DNA of 64,000 bases from BCD1 sp965230565 (GCA_965230565.1 CBDDLH010000016.1:1302001-1366000); one strand, 5' to 3'. Positions 45,491-55,642 are shown, counted from the stretch's first letter. Numbers and translations are program-made. Notes: a model not told the origin generated them from the letters alone.

Positions 45491-47386
45491 CTAATGCGCC
45501 TGCCCCACCTTTTCCTGTTTCATTTTGTTCTCTAATTCTCCGAGCACACTCATATCCTCAATGGTTGATGGAGGGTTGAACTCATCACCATCGGCAATGG
45601 CGCGCATGATTTTACGGAGAATTTTACCTGATCTTGTTTTAGGTAAACGATCTACAACTACGGCTCTTTTGAAAGCTGCAACTGGACCGATTTTCTGTCT
45701 GACCATCGCAATCAATTCTTTTTCCAAGGATTCATTATCAATGTCAATTCCTGCTTTCAGGACTACAAATCCAACAGGCAATTGCCCTTTGAGATGATCG
45801 GCGATTCCAACCACAGAACATTCAGCCACGGCCTCATGTGAGGCTACAACCTCTTCCATTTCAGCAGTGGACAATCGGTGGCCGGCCACGTTGATGATGT
45901 CATCAATTCGACCGGTGATAAACACATAATCGTCTTCATCCTTGTACCCTCCATCTCCTGCAAAATAATAGCCCTGGAAAGCATTCAGATAAGACTCCTT
46001 AAACCTGGCAGTATTCTGCCACAGGTTAGGCAGGCAACCTGGGGGCAACGGATATTTAATTACCACTATGCCCTCTTCGTTTACGCCGGCTTCATCTCCG
46101 TTTCCGTCCAGAATTCGGATGTCAAAACCACAAACCGGCTTGCAGGCAGACCCCGGTTTAACCGGTAATAATTCTACTCCGGCCATATTGGCTAACATAG
46201 GCCATCCGGACTCAGTTTGCCACCAGTGATCAATCACGGGAATTTGTAAAAGGTCTTCTAACCAGTGCAGGGTGGTTACATCACAACGCTCACCGGCCAG
46301 AAACTGCAGGCGCAGGGAAGAAGTATCATATTTTTTGTGCAGCTCCCCTTCCGGGTCCTCTTTAATGATGGCTCTGAATGCCGTTGGAGCCGTAAAGAAT
46401 ACGTTTACCTTGTGTTCCTCAATGACTCTCCAGAAAGTTCCGGCGTCAGGCGTTTTGATGGGCTTGCCCTCAAATAAAATGGTTGTACATCCATGTAACA
46501 GGGGCGCATAGATAATATAGGAGTGCCCCACAACCCAACCGACATCAGAGGCTGCCCAATATACCTCTCCGGGTTTGATACCATAGATATATTCCATACT
46601 GAATTTCATAGCTACCGCGTGACCTCCATTATCTCTCAGAACTCCTTTAGGAACTCCGGTTGTTCCTGAAGTATAAAGAATATATAAAGGATCTGTAGCG
46701 TCAACTTCCACATAAGTAGCAGGCTCTGCTTTTTCACGTAATTCTGCCCAGTCGAGATCGCGCCCTTCCTGCATGTCCGCCTTTAGGGCATCTCTTTGCA
46801 ATAACACCACTTTACTTACTTTGTGTGAAGCCATTTCAATCGCCTGGTCCACAATGGGCTTATAAGGAATCACTTTTTTGATTTCAATACCCGCTGAAGC
46901 GGTCAACAGTACATCCGGAGTGGAATCATCAATCCTGATAGCCAGCTCATTGGCAGCAAAACCACCAAAAACCACAGAATGAACGGCACCGATCCTGGCA
47001 CAGGCTAACATAGCAAATGCCGTTTCAGGAATCATAGGCATATAAATGACTACCCTGTCTCCCTTTTTGACACCCAGGGACACCAGGATTCCTGCCACCT
47101 TTTCCACCTCTGCCAATAATTCTTTATAAGTATACTTACGCAGGCTATCCGTAACCGGTGAATCATAGATAAGTGCTGGTTGATCTCCACGCCCGTTTTT
47201 AACGTGGTAATCCAGCGCCAGATAAGCGGTATTCATTTTCCCCCCTTTATACCATCGGTAAAGATCCTCTTCGTCTTTGGATAAGATCTCTTTTGGAAAT
47301 TCAAACCAGTCCAATGCTTCGGCCTGTTCCTTCCAAAATTTTTCGGGATTATTAATACTGCTCTGATAAAATTCCTGGTAAGTCAT
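45491..47386 (-). CDS. prpE: Propionyl-CoA synthetase / acyl-CoA synthetase
   Basis: 631 residues; ATP-dependent ligase making propionyl-CoA (or acetyl-CoA) through an acyl-AMP. P-loop LYILYTSGTTGVPKGVLRDN; the following GGHAVAMKFSMEY is characteristic of PrpE rather than Acs. WWQTESGWPM and the C-terminal PKTRSGKILRK, whose Lys is the site of regulatory acetylation in Acs, are present. The SGAG/WW region lacks the Acs WWQTETGG form, suggesting a different acyl pocket. It lies downstream of acs on the same strand, last gene of the acetate/propionate locus. Confidence 0.88.
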   Translation of the reverse strand: MTYQEFYQSSINNPEKFWKEQAEALDWFEFPKEILSKDEEDLYRWYKGGKMNTAYLALDYHVKNGRGDQPALIYDSPVTDSLRKYTYKELLAEVEKVAGILVSLGVKKGDRVVIYMPMIPETAFAMLACARIGAVHSVVFGGFAANELAIRIDDSTPDVLLTASAGIEIKKVIPYKPIVDQAIEMASHKVSKVVLLQRDALKADMQEGRDLDWAELREKAEPATYVEVDATDPLYILYTSGTTGVPKGVLRDNGGHAVAMKFSMEYIYGIKPGEVYWAASDVGWVVGHSYIIYAPLLHGCTTILFEGKPIKTPDAGTFWRVIEEHKVNVFFTAPTAFRAIIKEDPEGELHKKYDTSSLRLQFLAGERCDVTTLHWLEDLLQIPVIDHWWQTESGWPMLANMAGVELLPVKPGSACKPVCGFDIRILDGNGDEAGVNEEGIVVIKYPLPPGCLPNLWQNTARFKESYLNAFQGYYFAGDGGYKDEDDYVFITGRIDDIINVAGHRLSTAEMEEVVASHEAVAECSVVGIADHLKGQLPVGFVVLKAGIDIDNESLEKELIAMVRQKIGPVAAFKRAVVVDRLPKTRSGKILRKIMRAIADGDEFNPPSTIEDMSVLGELENKMKQEKVGQAH

Positions 47387-47770
47387 GTTTTTTGATTTTT
47401 AGAATAAAGAAGGAGAAAAGTTTTAATCAAAATTCAGGCGAAGGAAAAGGCTAAGGCTAAGGATTTAGTATATTTTTTCTTTCCTCAGCCTTCGCCTTCG
47501 CCTCAGCCTCGACGATGAATAAAACTATTTTTTGTCTCCCATTTAACTTGGTTTTTTTGAATAAAAATGGCATAAAAAAGGAGAGACAACTTGTCCTTGT
47601 AAATTCCTTTTTTTCGACAATATCAATCTTGTTCAAACGGCCTTTAATCCGTTATTTCATTATAGGAAACGCTGAAAAAAACAGATGTAACTTGTTTGTT
47701 ACAAAAAGAAAGGATGGGTGATCCTTGATTTGCTCAAAAACCACCCTTCCTTATCGGAAACTAAAACCGG
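47387..47770. other. Gap between acs and prpE with hexamer-like inverted repeat
   Basis: 384 bases on the path acs-prpE (minus). The notable structure is an imperfect inverted repeat built from short tandem units: AGGCTAAGGCTAAGGA (47448-47463) against TCCTCAGCCTTCGCCT (47482-47497), 14 of 16 pairs, extended on both sides by GGCGAAGG / CCTTCGCC material (47436-47511). The rest is AT-rich with no gene and would serve as the prpE upstream region. Confidence 0.55.
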
Positions 47771-49672
47771 TTAGGCCTTAGCACCTTTTTTCACTACCTC
47801 TACCACTTCCGGGTTAAGGAGTGTTGAAATATCTCCAAGGTTTGAAGCATCACCAGAGGCAACCTTCCTCAAAATTCTACGCATGATCTTTCCTGAACGG
47901 GTCTTAGGCAACCCTGGTACCACCTGCACCTGATCCGGCTTGGCGATAGGCCCAATCTCTTTGGTAACAACCGCTCTGATCTCTTTGATGAATTGATCTT
48001 CATCAACAATATCATCAGAAGGAATGATGTATGCATAAATACCCTGTCCTTTAATTTCGTGTGGGAATCCTACCACAGCACTTTCCACAACCTGAGGGTG
48101 CTCGTTGATTGCATTCTCAACCTCTGCCGTACCCATCCGGTGTCCGGAAACATTGATTACGTCATCAACCCGGCCAATGATCCTCAGACGACCTTCTTTA
48201 TCACGACGGGCACCGTCACCGGTGAAGTACATATCCTGGAAAGTAGAGAAGTATACCTGACGGCAGCGCTCATGATCACCGTAAGTTGTGCGGATGATAC
48301 TAGGCCAAGGGAACTTCATGCAAAGCAGCCCCTCAACATCGTTACCTTCAAGTTCATTACCTTCAGGATCCACCAAAATTGGCTGAACACCTGGCAGTGG
48401 ATAAGATGCATAACAAGGCTTGGTATCCGTGATGCCAGGAAGAGGAGTAATCAGGATACCTCCTGTTTCCGTTTGCCACCAGGTATCAACGATAGGACAT
48501 TTTCCTTTTCCTACCTTCTCATTATACCAGTTCCAGGCTTCTTCGTTGATAGGTTCCCCTACAGAACCGAGCACTTTAAGACTACTCAGGTCATAATTTT
48601 CAACGAACTCATCTCCATACGCCATCAAGGCACGGATAGCTGTTGGTGCAGTATAGAATTGATTTACTTTGTGTTTCTCACAAACCTTCCAGAAACGTCC
48701 GGCATCAGGATAAGTAGGAACACCTTCGAACATCATAGTGGTAGCTCCTGCGAGCAACGGTCCGTAAATGATGTAAGAGTGACCAGTGATCCAGCCGATA
48801 TCAGCCGTACACCAGTAGATGTCATCTTCCTGGTACTGGAATACATTCTTAAATGAAAAGGCAGTATATACCATATAACCACCAACAGTGTGTACAACTC
48901 CTTTTGGTTTACCGGTAGAACCGGAGGTATAAAGGATGAACAAGGTATCCTCGCTATCCATTTGTTCCGCAGGGCAGGCAGCTGGCTGTCCATCAACCTC
49001 ATCATGCCACCATTTATCGAGATCGCCATTCCAACTTACCTCATCACCTGTATTTTTGTGAACGAGTACGGTTTCGATACTTTCACATCCCATAGCCAAT
49101 GCATCATCAACTACTTTTTTCACAGGAATGTTCTTGGCACCGCGGTGATTATAATCAGAACAAATCACCATTTTACAGGTAGCATCCTTGATCCTGTCAG
49201 CCAAAGCCGTTGCAGAAAAACCTGCAAAGACTACGGAGTGGATGGCACCGATTCTGGCACATGCCAATACACCGATGGCCAGTTCAGGAACCATTGGCAT
49301 ATAGAAGCATACTCTGTCCCCTTTACCAATTCCGTTTGCTTTGAGCGCATTGGCAGCCTTACAAACTTCTGCGTGCAGTTCTTTGTAAGTATATGTTTTT
49401 GCAGGAGCATTTGGGTCATTAGGTTCCCAGAGGATGGCAACCTTGTCACCACGTGTTTCGAGGTGGCGATCCAGAGCATTTTCAGTGATATTGGTCTTAC
49501 CACCAACAAACCAGTTGATGTCCGGTTCTCTGAAATTCCAGTCCAGGACTTTATCCCATTTTTTACTCCAGTTAAATGTTTCGGCCTGCTCGGCCCAGAA
49601 TCTCTCTGGGTCGTCAACACTGCGTTGATATACCGACTTATACTCATCAAGTGATTTAATCTGTAAAGGCAT
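47771..49672 (-). CDS. acs: Acetyl-CoA synthetase (acetate-CoA ligase)
   Basis: 633 residues. Forms acetyl-CoA from acetate, ATP and CoA. Motifs: ILYTSGSTGKPKGVVHTVGG (P-loop and Acs-type HTVGGY), VDTWWQTETGGILITPLPG (the WWQTETGG box with the acetate-pocket Trp), YFTGDGARRDKEG hinge and PKTRSGKIMRR with the regulatory Lys. Preceded by a response regulator and a symporter-kinase fusion, followed by prpE. Start ATG 49672 (MPLQIKSLDEYKSVYQRSVD) is family-typical. Confidence 0.96.
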   Translation of the reverse strand: MPLQIKSLDEYKSVYQRSVDDPERFWAEQAETFNWSKKWDKVLDWNFREPDINWFVGGKTNITENALDRHLETRGDKVAILWEPNDPNAPAKTYTYKELHAEVCKAANALKANGIGKGDRVCFYMPMVPELAIGVLACARIGAIHSVVFAGFSATALADRIKDATCKMVICSDYNHRGAKNIPVKKVVDDALAMGCESIETVLVHKNTGDEVSWNGDLDKWWHDEVDGQPAACPAEQMDSEDTLFILYTSGSTGKPKGVVHTVGGYMVYTAFSFKNVFQYQEDDIYWCTADIGWITGHSYIIYGPLLAGATTMMFEGVPTYPDAGRFWKVCEKHKVNQFYTAPTAIRALMAYGDEFVENYDLSSLKVLGSVGEPINEEAWNWYNEKVGKGKCPIVDTWWQTETGGILITPLPGITDTKPCYASYPLPGVQPILVDPEGNELEGNDVEGLLCMKFPWPSIIRTTYGDHERCRQVYFSTFQDMYFTGDGARRDKEGRLRIIGRVDDVINVSGHRMGTAEVENAINEHPQVVESAVVGFPHEIKGQGIYAYIIPSDDIVDEDQFIKEIRAVVTKEIGPIAKPDQVQVVPGLPKTRSGKIMRRILRKVASGDASNLGDISTLLNPEVVEVVKKGAKA

Positions 49673-49713
49673 ATTACTACGTTTTATTTCAAATTAATTA
49701 GTTTATATTCATT

Positions 49714-50100
49714 TCATTTATAATCAAAAATCTCATTGACGGTACGAACCAGATCTTCATTATCAAAAGGTTTGGTCACATACACCTCTCCCCCACTGCC
49801 ATAGCCTTTCAGCTTATCCTCGGCAGTGCCCTTGGCGGTAAGGAAAATAATACTGAGATCGTTGAATTCTTCAGAGGTCCGGATCTTCATGGCTACCTCG
49901 AATCCGTCCATTCCCGGCATCATTACATCCAGAATCACAAGGTCAGGTGTATAGTCAGGGAGCAGTTGCAATGCTTCTTCTCCACTGGATGCCCTGGCCA
50001 CCTGATAGCCTTGCTGACTCATCAGAAAATCGAGTGCGAGCAGGATGTTCGGCTCGTCATCAACGAGCAGAATCTTGAAGGAATGCTTTTGGTCAGTCAT
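49714..50100 (-). CDS. CheY-like single-domain response regulator
   Basis: 128 residues, receiver domain only. Acidic pair LLVDDEPN, phosphoacceptor Asp58 (LVILDVMMPGMDGF), Thr in FLTAKG and Lys in VTKPFDNEDL. It lacks an output domain, so it either relays phosphate or acts by protein contact. It lies 108 bases after the symporter-kinase gene and 41 bases before acs, the classic spot for the regulator of acetate-uptake genes. An AraC- or LuxR-type output protein for this circuit is not visible. Confidence 0.9.
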   Translation of the reverse strand: MTDQKHSFKILLVDDEPNILLALDFLMSQQGYQVARASSGEEALQLLPDYTPDLVILDVMMPGMDGFEVAMKIRTSEEFNDLSIIFLTAKGTAEDKLKGYGSGGEVYVTKPFDNEDLVRTVNEIFDYK

Positions 50101-50208
50101 GATTGTCTTTCACATTTGGAGCTCATCCAAAACCGGGATAAAAGTACGACTAAAAATAGCAAGAAAAAGCAACAAAAATCACCTTTTTAACGTAAAAATG
50201 TCACCATT

Positions 50209-52935
50209 TCACCCCCCTTGAAGACGGACAATAAAAATCGATCCTTTTCCTAATTCACTCTCTACTTTTATTTCTCCGCCATGAGCTTTAACAATTTGTT
50301 TACAAATATATAATCCCAGACCTGTTCCCCGAGGTTTTTTGATACCCGGGGTTTTGATCTGCATGAATCTTTCAAATACCTTTTCCTGATCCTGCCCGGA
50401 AATTCCGTGGCCATTATCTTCCACTTTAATAACGGCATGTCCTCCTTCTTTTTCCAGTTTCAGTGAGACTTTCCCTGATTCGGGATCACAAAATTTGATG
50501 GCATTGGACAATAAGTTTATGATCAATTGAGTCAGTTTATCCCTATCTCCCGAAACGATGATGGGCTCTTCACACTTTTCAAATCTGGACTCATAATTTT
50601 TCTGTTTCATCAACTGTTTAACTCCCCTGAAAGCTTGTTCAGCGATGTCACATAAATCCAATTTTTCAAACTCCCAGTTCTCTGAACCAGCCTGGACTTT
50701 TTCCAGATCAAGAACTTCGGTCACTAACCTGGATATCCGTTCACTTTCATCAACAATGATCTCCAGGAATTCTTCTTTTTTGCCTTTGGGTAAATCGGGA
50801 TTGTCATGCAGTATTTTTCCCATCGCTTTGATGGAGGTAATGGGAGTCCTCAATTCATGGGTTACTGTTGAGATGAAATCCGCTTTCAGTTTATCCAGTT
50901 CTTTCAACTGCTCATTGGCCAACCGCAACTGTTGTGTTGTGTTCTCTAGTTCTGTCTTTTTCTGCTCGAGCTCCCTGCTGTATTGGATTATTTCCTGGGT
51001 CTGATCCAGCACCTTTAACATTTCTTCCAACCCTATTGGTTCTTCCCGGATAATGGAGGACACAATCAATTTCGCAGAAGCTGCGCCGATAGATCCTGCA
51101 ATATGTTTTTCCGTATAATTGACCAATTCACTATCTGCTTCTTTGAGTTTTTTTAGGTTTATGGAGCGTTCTACTTCGTATTGCTTCATTATTTTCCTGG
51201 TTCTTTTTTCACCAAGAAAACGCTGAAGCAGGGAAACCAGGTCAGATACTCTTGCCTTTCTTTTAATAACGTCATAATCTCCCCCACCCTTCACATATTT
51301 ATAGTGATCCACAAAGTAATCCGCCTGGGTTATTTCCAATGGACCCTGTTGTGTATTCAAAGAGACCACCACAAAAACAACCGTGTTTAAAAGCAAACTC
51401 CAAAAGGCTGAATGAGAGACATGATCAAACCCCTGCAATCCAAAAAGCTCATAAGGTTTTAATAGTTCTAAACCCCAGGGTCCGTTAGTAATTATTTCGG
51501 GAGGAAGTATGTTCTGTTCTGCCAAAAGCGGAACGATCAGAGTGTAAGCCCAAATGGAAAACCCAGCGATCATAGCTGCCATCGCCGCTTTTTTGGTTCC
51601 TCTTTTCCAATAAATCCCTCCAATTAACACCGGGGCAAATTGAGCAACAGCAGCAAAAGAGATCAACCCAACGGACACCAGGCTGTAGGACATCCCGATC
51701 CACCGGAAGTATCCATAGGAAAGGATAAGTACAATGACAATGATCACCCTGCGTATGCCAAGTAGACGTTGTCCTACATCATTCACTATCCGGCCTCTGA
51801 CCATTGCCGATTTTAGTAAAAAGGGAATTACCAGGTTATTACTGATCATGATGCTCAATGCAGTAACAGATACAATTACCATTCCCGTGGCTGCAGAAAG
51901 CCCTCCGATGTAAACGATGAGCGCCATGATTTCATGACCATAAGCAAGAGGAATGCTCAAGACAAAAGTATCCGCATCAACCGTTCCCTCCGGGAAGGTC
52001 AACAAACCTCCTATGGCAATTGGTAAAACAAAAATATTGATCAGCAAGAGGTAAGCAGGGAACAACCAGGAAGCTTTTTCTACATGCTTTACATCTATAT
52101 TCTCAACCACAGCTATGTGGAACTGACGGGGCAGCAATACAATCGCGAACATCGAAAGCACAATCAATAACATCCAGCTCCATCCGGTAAGCCCTGCGGA
52201 TTCCAGGGAAAAAATCCGGATCAATTCTTCCTTTTCAATAGCTTTGGAAAAAATATCTCCAAGCCCATTAAAAGCGCCGTAGGTTACAAAAACGCCAATC
52301 AGTAAAAAGGCAAAAACCTTCACGATGGATTCAAAGGCAATGGCAGCCACCATACCTTCATGCTTTTCATTGGGATCCAGTTTCCTGGCTCCGAAAACAA
52401 AGGCAAAAAACGCCAGAACGATGGCAATGTAAAATGCCAAATCGATGTAAAAAGGAGTTTCCGGACCAAAAGATATGCCTGACTTTGCTTCCTCTGACAA
52501 CAAGGTTTCAAAACTTAAGGCTACTGCTTTAAGCTGAATGGAAATATAAGGAATCACTCCTAAAACAACTATAATTGTTGCTAATACTCCTAAGGCGGTA
52601 CTCTTGCCATAGCGGGAAGAAATAAAATCTGCAATGGAGGTAATCCTTTGTCCTTTACTGATCAGGATAATTTTCTTCAATACGATCATCCAGATGGGAG
52701 CAAAGATGACAGGCCCGAGATAAATGGGCAAAAAGCCAATCCCTGTTTCGGCAGCACGTCCAACACTCCCGAAAAAGGTCCAGGCAGTACAATAAACCGC
52801 CAGAGATAAAGCATAGGTATACGGATTATTAACCAGCTTACCACCTCTGTCAGAATGCCTGGAACCGAAGTAGGCAATCATAAAGAGCAGCAGCACATAG
52901 GCCAATGATGCGGTAATGACTACACTTAATGACAT
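50209..52935 (-). CDS. Symporter-histidine kinase fusion (SSS-HK, CbrA-like)
   Basis: 908 residues. N-terminal sodium/solute-symporter domain with ~13 membrane helices (~1-510; signature TSIADFISSRYGKS, VALSFETL), a linker resembling the STAC-type segment (~580-640), then a coiled coil (ELEQKKTELENTTQQLRLAN), HisKA with His693 (STVTHELRTPITSIK) and HATPase (N box LLSNAIKFCDP, G1 DNGHGISG, G2 RGTGLGLYICKQ). Such fusions (CbrA, CrbS) sense or transport a substrate and drive acs/actP transcription through a partner regulator. Neighbouring CheY-like protein, Acs and ActP fit this role exactly. Confidence 0.93.
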   Translation of the reverse strand: MSLSVVITASLAYVLLLFMIAYFGSRHSDRGGKLVNNPYTYALSLAVYCTAWTFFGSVGRAAETGIGFLPIYLGPVIFAPIWMIVLKKIILISKGQRITSIADFISSRYGKSTALGVLATIIVVLGVIPYISIQLKAVALSFETLLSEEAKSGISFGPETPFYIDLAFYIAIVLAFFAFVFGARKLDPNEKHEGMVAAIAFESIVKVFAFLLIGVFVTYGAFNGLGDIFSKAIEKEELIRIFSLESAGLTGWSWMLLIVLSMFAIVLLPRQFHIAVVENIDVKHVEKASWLFPAYLLLINIFVLPIAIGGLLTFPEGTVDADTFVLSIPLAYGHEIMALIVYIGGLSAATGMVIVSVTALSIMISNNLVIPFLLKSAMVRGRIVNDVGQRLLGIRRVIIVIVLILSYGYFRWIGMSYSLVSVGLISFAAVAQFAPVLIGGIYWKRGTKKAAMAAMIAGFSIWAYTLIVPLLAEQNILPPEIITNGPWGLELLKPYELFGLQGFDHVSHSAFWSLLLNTVVFVVVSLNTQQGPLEITQADYFVDHYKYVKGGGDYDVIKRKARVSDLVSLLQRFLGEKRTRKIMKQYEVERSINLKKLKEADSELVNYTEKHIAGSIGAASAKLIVSSIIREEPIGLEEMLKVLDQTQEIIQYSRELEQKKTELENTTQQLRLANEQLKELDKLKADFISTVTHELRTPITSIKAMGKILHDNPDLPKGKKEEFLEIIVDESERISRLVTEVLDLEKVQAGSENWEFEKLDLCDIAEQAFRGVKQLMKQKNYESRFEKCEEPIIVSGDRDKLTQLIINLLSNAIKFCDPESGKVSLKLEKEGGHAVIKVEDNGHGISGQDQEKVFERFMQIKTPGIKKPRGTGLGLYICKQIVKAHGGEIKVESELGKGSIFIVRLQGG

Positions 52936-52958
52936 TCCATTGGAGATTAGTTAAAAAA

Positions 52959-53156
52959 TTAGCCGTTTGTCTTATTTCGAATGAGCCGATATGTAAAAAT
53001 GATCAGGAAGATCCAGACTATTGGAAGGTAAAGGTATAATAGTGGAATTCCTGAAGCCGATCTGTATTTCCCTAGAATGCTGATAATGGGAAAGTTGAAC
53101 AAAATGAATGCCCCAAAGAACAAACTGATCAATTTGGCTTGTGTATCGGAAGGCAT
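52959..53156 (-). CDS. Small two-helix membrane protein of the acetate locus
   Basis: 65 residues with two hydrophobic segments (LISLFFGAFILFNFPIISIL and GIPLLYLYLPIVWIFLIIFT) and a basic end RLIRNKTNG. It ends 23 bases before the symporter-kinase start. Small proteins of this pattern (PLLYLYLP-W--LII) are often placed directly ahead of SSS-HK genes in Bacteroidota, suggesting a subunit of the sensor. Function not established. Confidence 0.72.
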   Translation of the reverse strand: MPSDTQAKLISLFFGAFILFNFPIISILGKYRSASGIPLLYLYLPIVWIFLIIFTYRLIRNKTNG

Positions 53157-53184
53157 TTAGTCAGGTTTTAGTGTTTGTGAAAAT

Positions 53185-53230
53185 TCTGGTTGCTGGTTGT
53201 TGGTTATTCTGGTTGCTGGTTGCTGGTTTT
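53185..53230. repeat. Degenerate TTGCTGG array
   Basis: About six units based on TTGCTGG with variants TTGTTGG and TTATTCTGG between 53185 and 53230. It lies between the two small membrane protein genes and 55 bases ahead of a second array of a different unit (53272-53299). Confidence 0.85.
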
Positions 53231-53271
53231 AGCTGTGGAAAAACCAAAAACAAAAAATACGACAATAAAAA

Positions 53272-53299
53272 CTCGTAACACGAAACTCGAAACCCGTAA
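53272..53299. repeat. Four degenerate CTCGTAA-type 7-mers
   Basis: CTCGTAA, CACGAAA, CTCGAAA, CCCGTAA in tandem (7 bases each), ending four bases before the stop codon of the small gene at 53304. A two-unit relative (CTCGAAA CCCGTAA) occurs at 40081-40094. Confidence 0.8.
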
Positions 53300-53303
53300 C
53301 ATT

Positions 53304-53522
53304 CTATTCTTTCCTGGCCGGAAATAATCCAAACCAGCTGGGATTGATCAGTTTCGATTTGGCTAGTGCCCATAAAAACAATAAGGCAAAAGCGCCCATT
53401 CCTATGGAAATGAGGTATCTGCCCTGCAGTTGAGGTTCGATGAAAAACCTCAGCAAAAGGGTACCGGCAATATAAATCACCACAAACACATCTGAAGCTT
53501 TGCGTCCTAATTGTAGTTTCAT
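53304..53522 (-). CDS. Small membrane protein of the acetate locus
   Basis: 72 residues from ATG 53522 (MKLQLGRKASDVFVVIYIAG); the longer upstream frame is Cys/Pro-rich and less credible. Two hydrophobic segments (VFVVIYIAGTLLLRFFI, YLISIGMGAFALLFLWAL), C-terminus SKLINPSWFGLFPARKE. It lies between the ActP-like symporter and the symporter-kinase gene, all on the same strand. No family recognised. Confidence 0.68.
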   Translation of the reverse strand: MKLQLGRKASDVFVVIYIAGTLLLRFFIEPQLQGRYLISIGMGAFALLFLWALAKSKLINPSWFGLFPARKE

Positions 53523-53737
53523 ATCAAAAGGATTTTTAAAAATGGGAAGAACAAAACCAGCCTGTTCTTCCCATAAAAATACAAAAGTTTGGAAATTATA
53601 TATGATATGTCGATTACTCTTTAAGCGGGGATCGATACACGGATCCGGAGCTTTTTCCACTCAGCTTGTCCGTGTATCTACCTATTGGCCCCGCCTGACC
53701 CCAAATGTCCTTCAAGGATCGGGATCACATGGGATTA

Positions 53738-55426
53738 TTAGTGGGCATGTGCATCACCGGCACCACGCGGGATACGAATATCCTCGACGAGATCCTGCAC
53801 CTCCTGCGGAGGAGCTGAGGTCAACCTGGATACTACAACCGAAACCACGAGGTTAACGGCCATCGCCACAGTACCGAAACCTTCAGGAGAAATACCAAAC
53901 CACCAATCTTCAGGAGTACCGCCGCCGAAGCCGCCCAACTTATATTTGATCATATAAAACAACATCAAGACAATACCTACGATCATACCTGACACTGCTC
54001 CTTCTTTGTTCATTCGTTTGTCGAATACCCCTAGTACAATGGCGGGGAAGAAGGAGGCCGCCGCCAGACCAAAGGCCAGGGCCACCACGGCCGCCACAAA
54101 ACCGGGCGGATTAATACCGAAGTACCCTGCTATTAATACTGCGATCAAAGCACCAACACGAGCCCAACGCAATTCACCCTTTTCAGAAATTTCGGGCTTG
54201 ATCTGCTTTTTGATCAAATCATGGGAAATAGCCGTGGATATTACCAGCAATAATCCTGCTGCTGTGGAAAGCGCCGCGGCCAAACCACCGGCTGCCACTA
54301 ATGCAATCACCCAATTAGGCAATTTGGCAATTTCAGGATTCGCCAATACCATGATATCTCTGTCTATTGTTAACTCATTTACATCCTTGTCTGCTACGTA
54401 TTGAATGATGCCGTCGTTATTCTTGTCTTCGTATTTGATCAATCCGGTTCCTTCCCACTTCTTAAACCATTCAGGCATTGCTGAATATTGCTCATTACTC
54501 ACCGTATTGATAAGGTTGGTTCTTGCAAAAACCGCAATTGCAGGTGCAGTTGTATAAAGGATAGCGATGAAGATCAAAGCCCATCCTGCAGATTTTCTGG
54601 CATCAGCCACTTTTGGTACCGTAAAGAAACGTACGATAACGTGTGGCAATCCCGCTGTACCTACCATCAAAGCAAAAGTGATGGCAAATACATCGATCAT
54701 CGACTTGGATCCTGAAGTGTATTCATTGAACCCAAGCTCCCGATGAAGTTGATCGAGCTTATCCAACAGATACGTACCGTCTTCAGCTGTTCCGATAAAT
54801 CCAATCTGAGGAATTACGTTTCCGGCCATGGCAATAGAAATAAAGATCGCAGGAACCATAAAGGCAAAGATCAATACACAATACTGAGCCACCTGAGTAT
54901 AAGTGATCCCTTTCATACCACCGAGTACCGCATAGAAGAATACGATGATCATACCGACAACCACACCCCAGTTAACAGGCATTTCGAGGAAGCGGGAGAA
55001 TACTACCCCTACCCCACGCATCTGTCCGGCTACGTATGTAAATGAAACAATAATGGCACAAATTACCGCAACAGTTCTCGCGGTGTTGGAATAATATCGG
55101 TCACCGATGAAGTCGGGGACCGTGAACTTCCCGAATTTTCGAAGATAGGGTGCCAGGAGTAAGGCCAGCAGAACATATCCACCGGTCCATCCCATAAGGA
55201 ATACTGCACCGTCATACCCCATAAAGGAGATCAATCCCGCCATCGAGATAAAGGAAGCTGCCGACATCCAGTCAGCGGCTGTAGCCATACCATTCATGAT
55301 TGGAGGAACTCCACCACCGGCTACATAGAATTCTTTTGTCGAACCTGCCCTTGCCCAGATAGCAATACCTATGTACAGGGCGAAAGTCAGTGCTACTAAA
55401 ATAATTGTCCAGGTTTGAACACTCAT
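53738..55426 (-). CDS. actP: Sodium:solute symporter, ActP-like acetate permease
   Basis: 562 residues and ~13 membrane helices. SSS-family features: EFYVAGGGVPPIMNGMATAA, ADWMSAASFISMAGLISFMG, DFIGDRYYSNTARTVAVICA, GTAGLPHVIVRFFTVPKVAD. The VAGGGxxP...MA-AADWMSAASFI pattern is that of cation/acetate symporters. It includes a large extracellular insertion around residues 315-365 (NTVSNEQYSAMPEWFKKWEG), not unusual for VC_2705-type members. The DUF4212 small subunit precedes it on the same strand, the expected pairing. Confidence 0.92.
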   Translation of the reverse strand: MSVQTWTIILVALTFALYIGIAIWARAGSTKEFYVAGGGVPPIMNGMATAADWMSAASFISMAGLISFMGYDGAVFLMGWTGGYVLLALLLAPYLRKFGKFTVPDFIGDRYYSNTARTVAVICAIIVSFTYVAGQMRGVGVVFSRFLEMPVNWGVVVGMIIVFFYAVLGGMKGITYTQVAQYCVLIFAFMVPAIFISIAMAGNVIPQIGFIGTAEDGTYLLDKLDQLHRELGFNEYTSGSKSMIDVFAITFALMVGTAGLPHVIVRFFTVPKVADARKSAGWALIFIAILYTTAPAIAVFARTNLINTVSNEQYSAMPEWFKKWEGTGLIKYEDKNNDGIIQYVADKDVNELTIDRDIMVLANPEIAKLPNWVIALVAAGGLAAALSTAAGLLLVISTAISHDLIKKQIKPEISEKGELRWARVGALIAVLIAGYFGINPPGFVAAVVALAFGLAAASFFPAIVLGVFDKRMNKEGAVSGMIVGIVLMLFYMIKYKLGGFGGGTPEDWWFGISPEGFGTVAMAVNLVVSVVVSRLTSAPPQEVQDLVEDIRIPRGAGDAHAH

Positions 55427-55642
55427 GATTTTCGTTTTTTTAAGTTTCTTCGGTCCAATCAGACCAAAGTGGTTATGCGTTAGAGATCTTTTATTTCTGT
55501 TGTGTTTATTTGTCGAACCCGCGGTGTTTTTTTGTCGATTGTTCTAACCGCGTGGTGCATAACCAAAAAATTTTAAAATTCGATTTGAGAAAAAAGCCCG
55601 TCTATTTATTCTTCAATGGACGAGATTCATTTCTCTCCGGCA

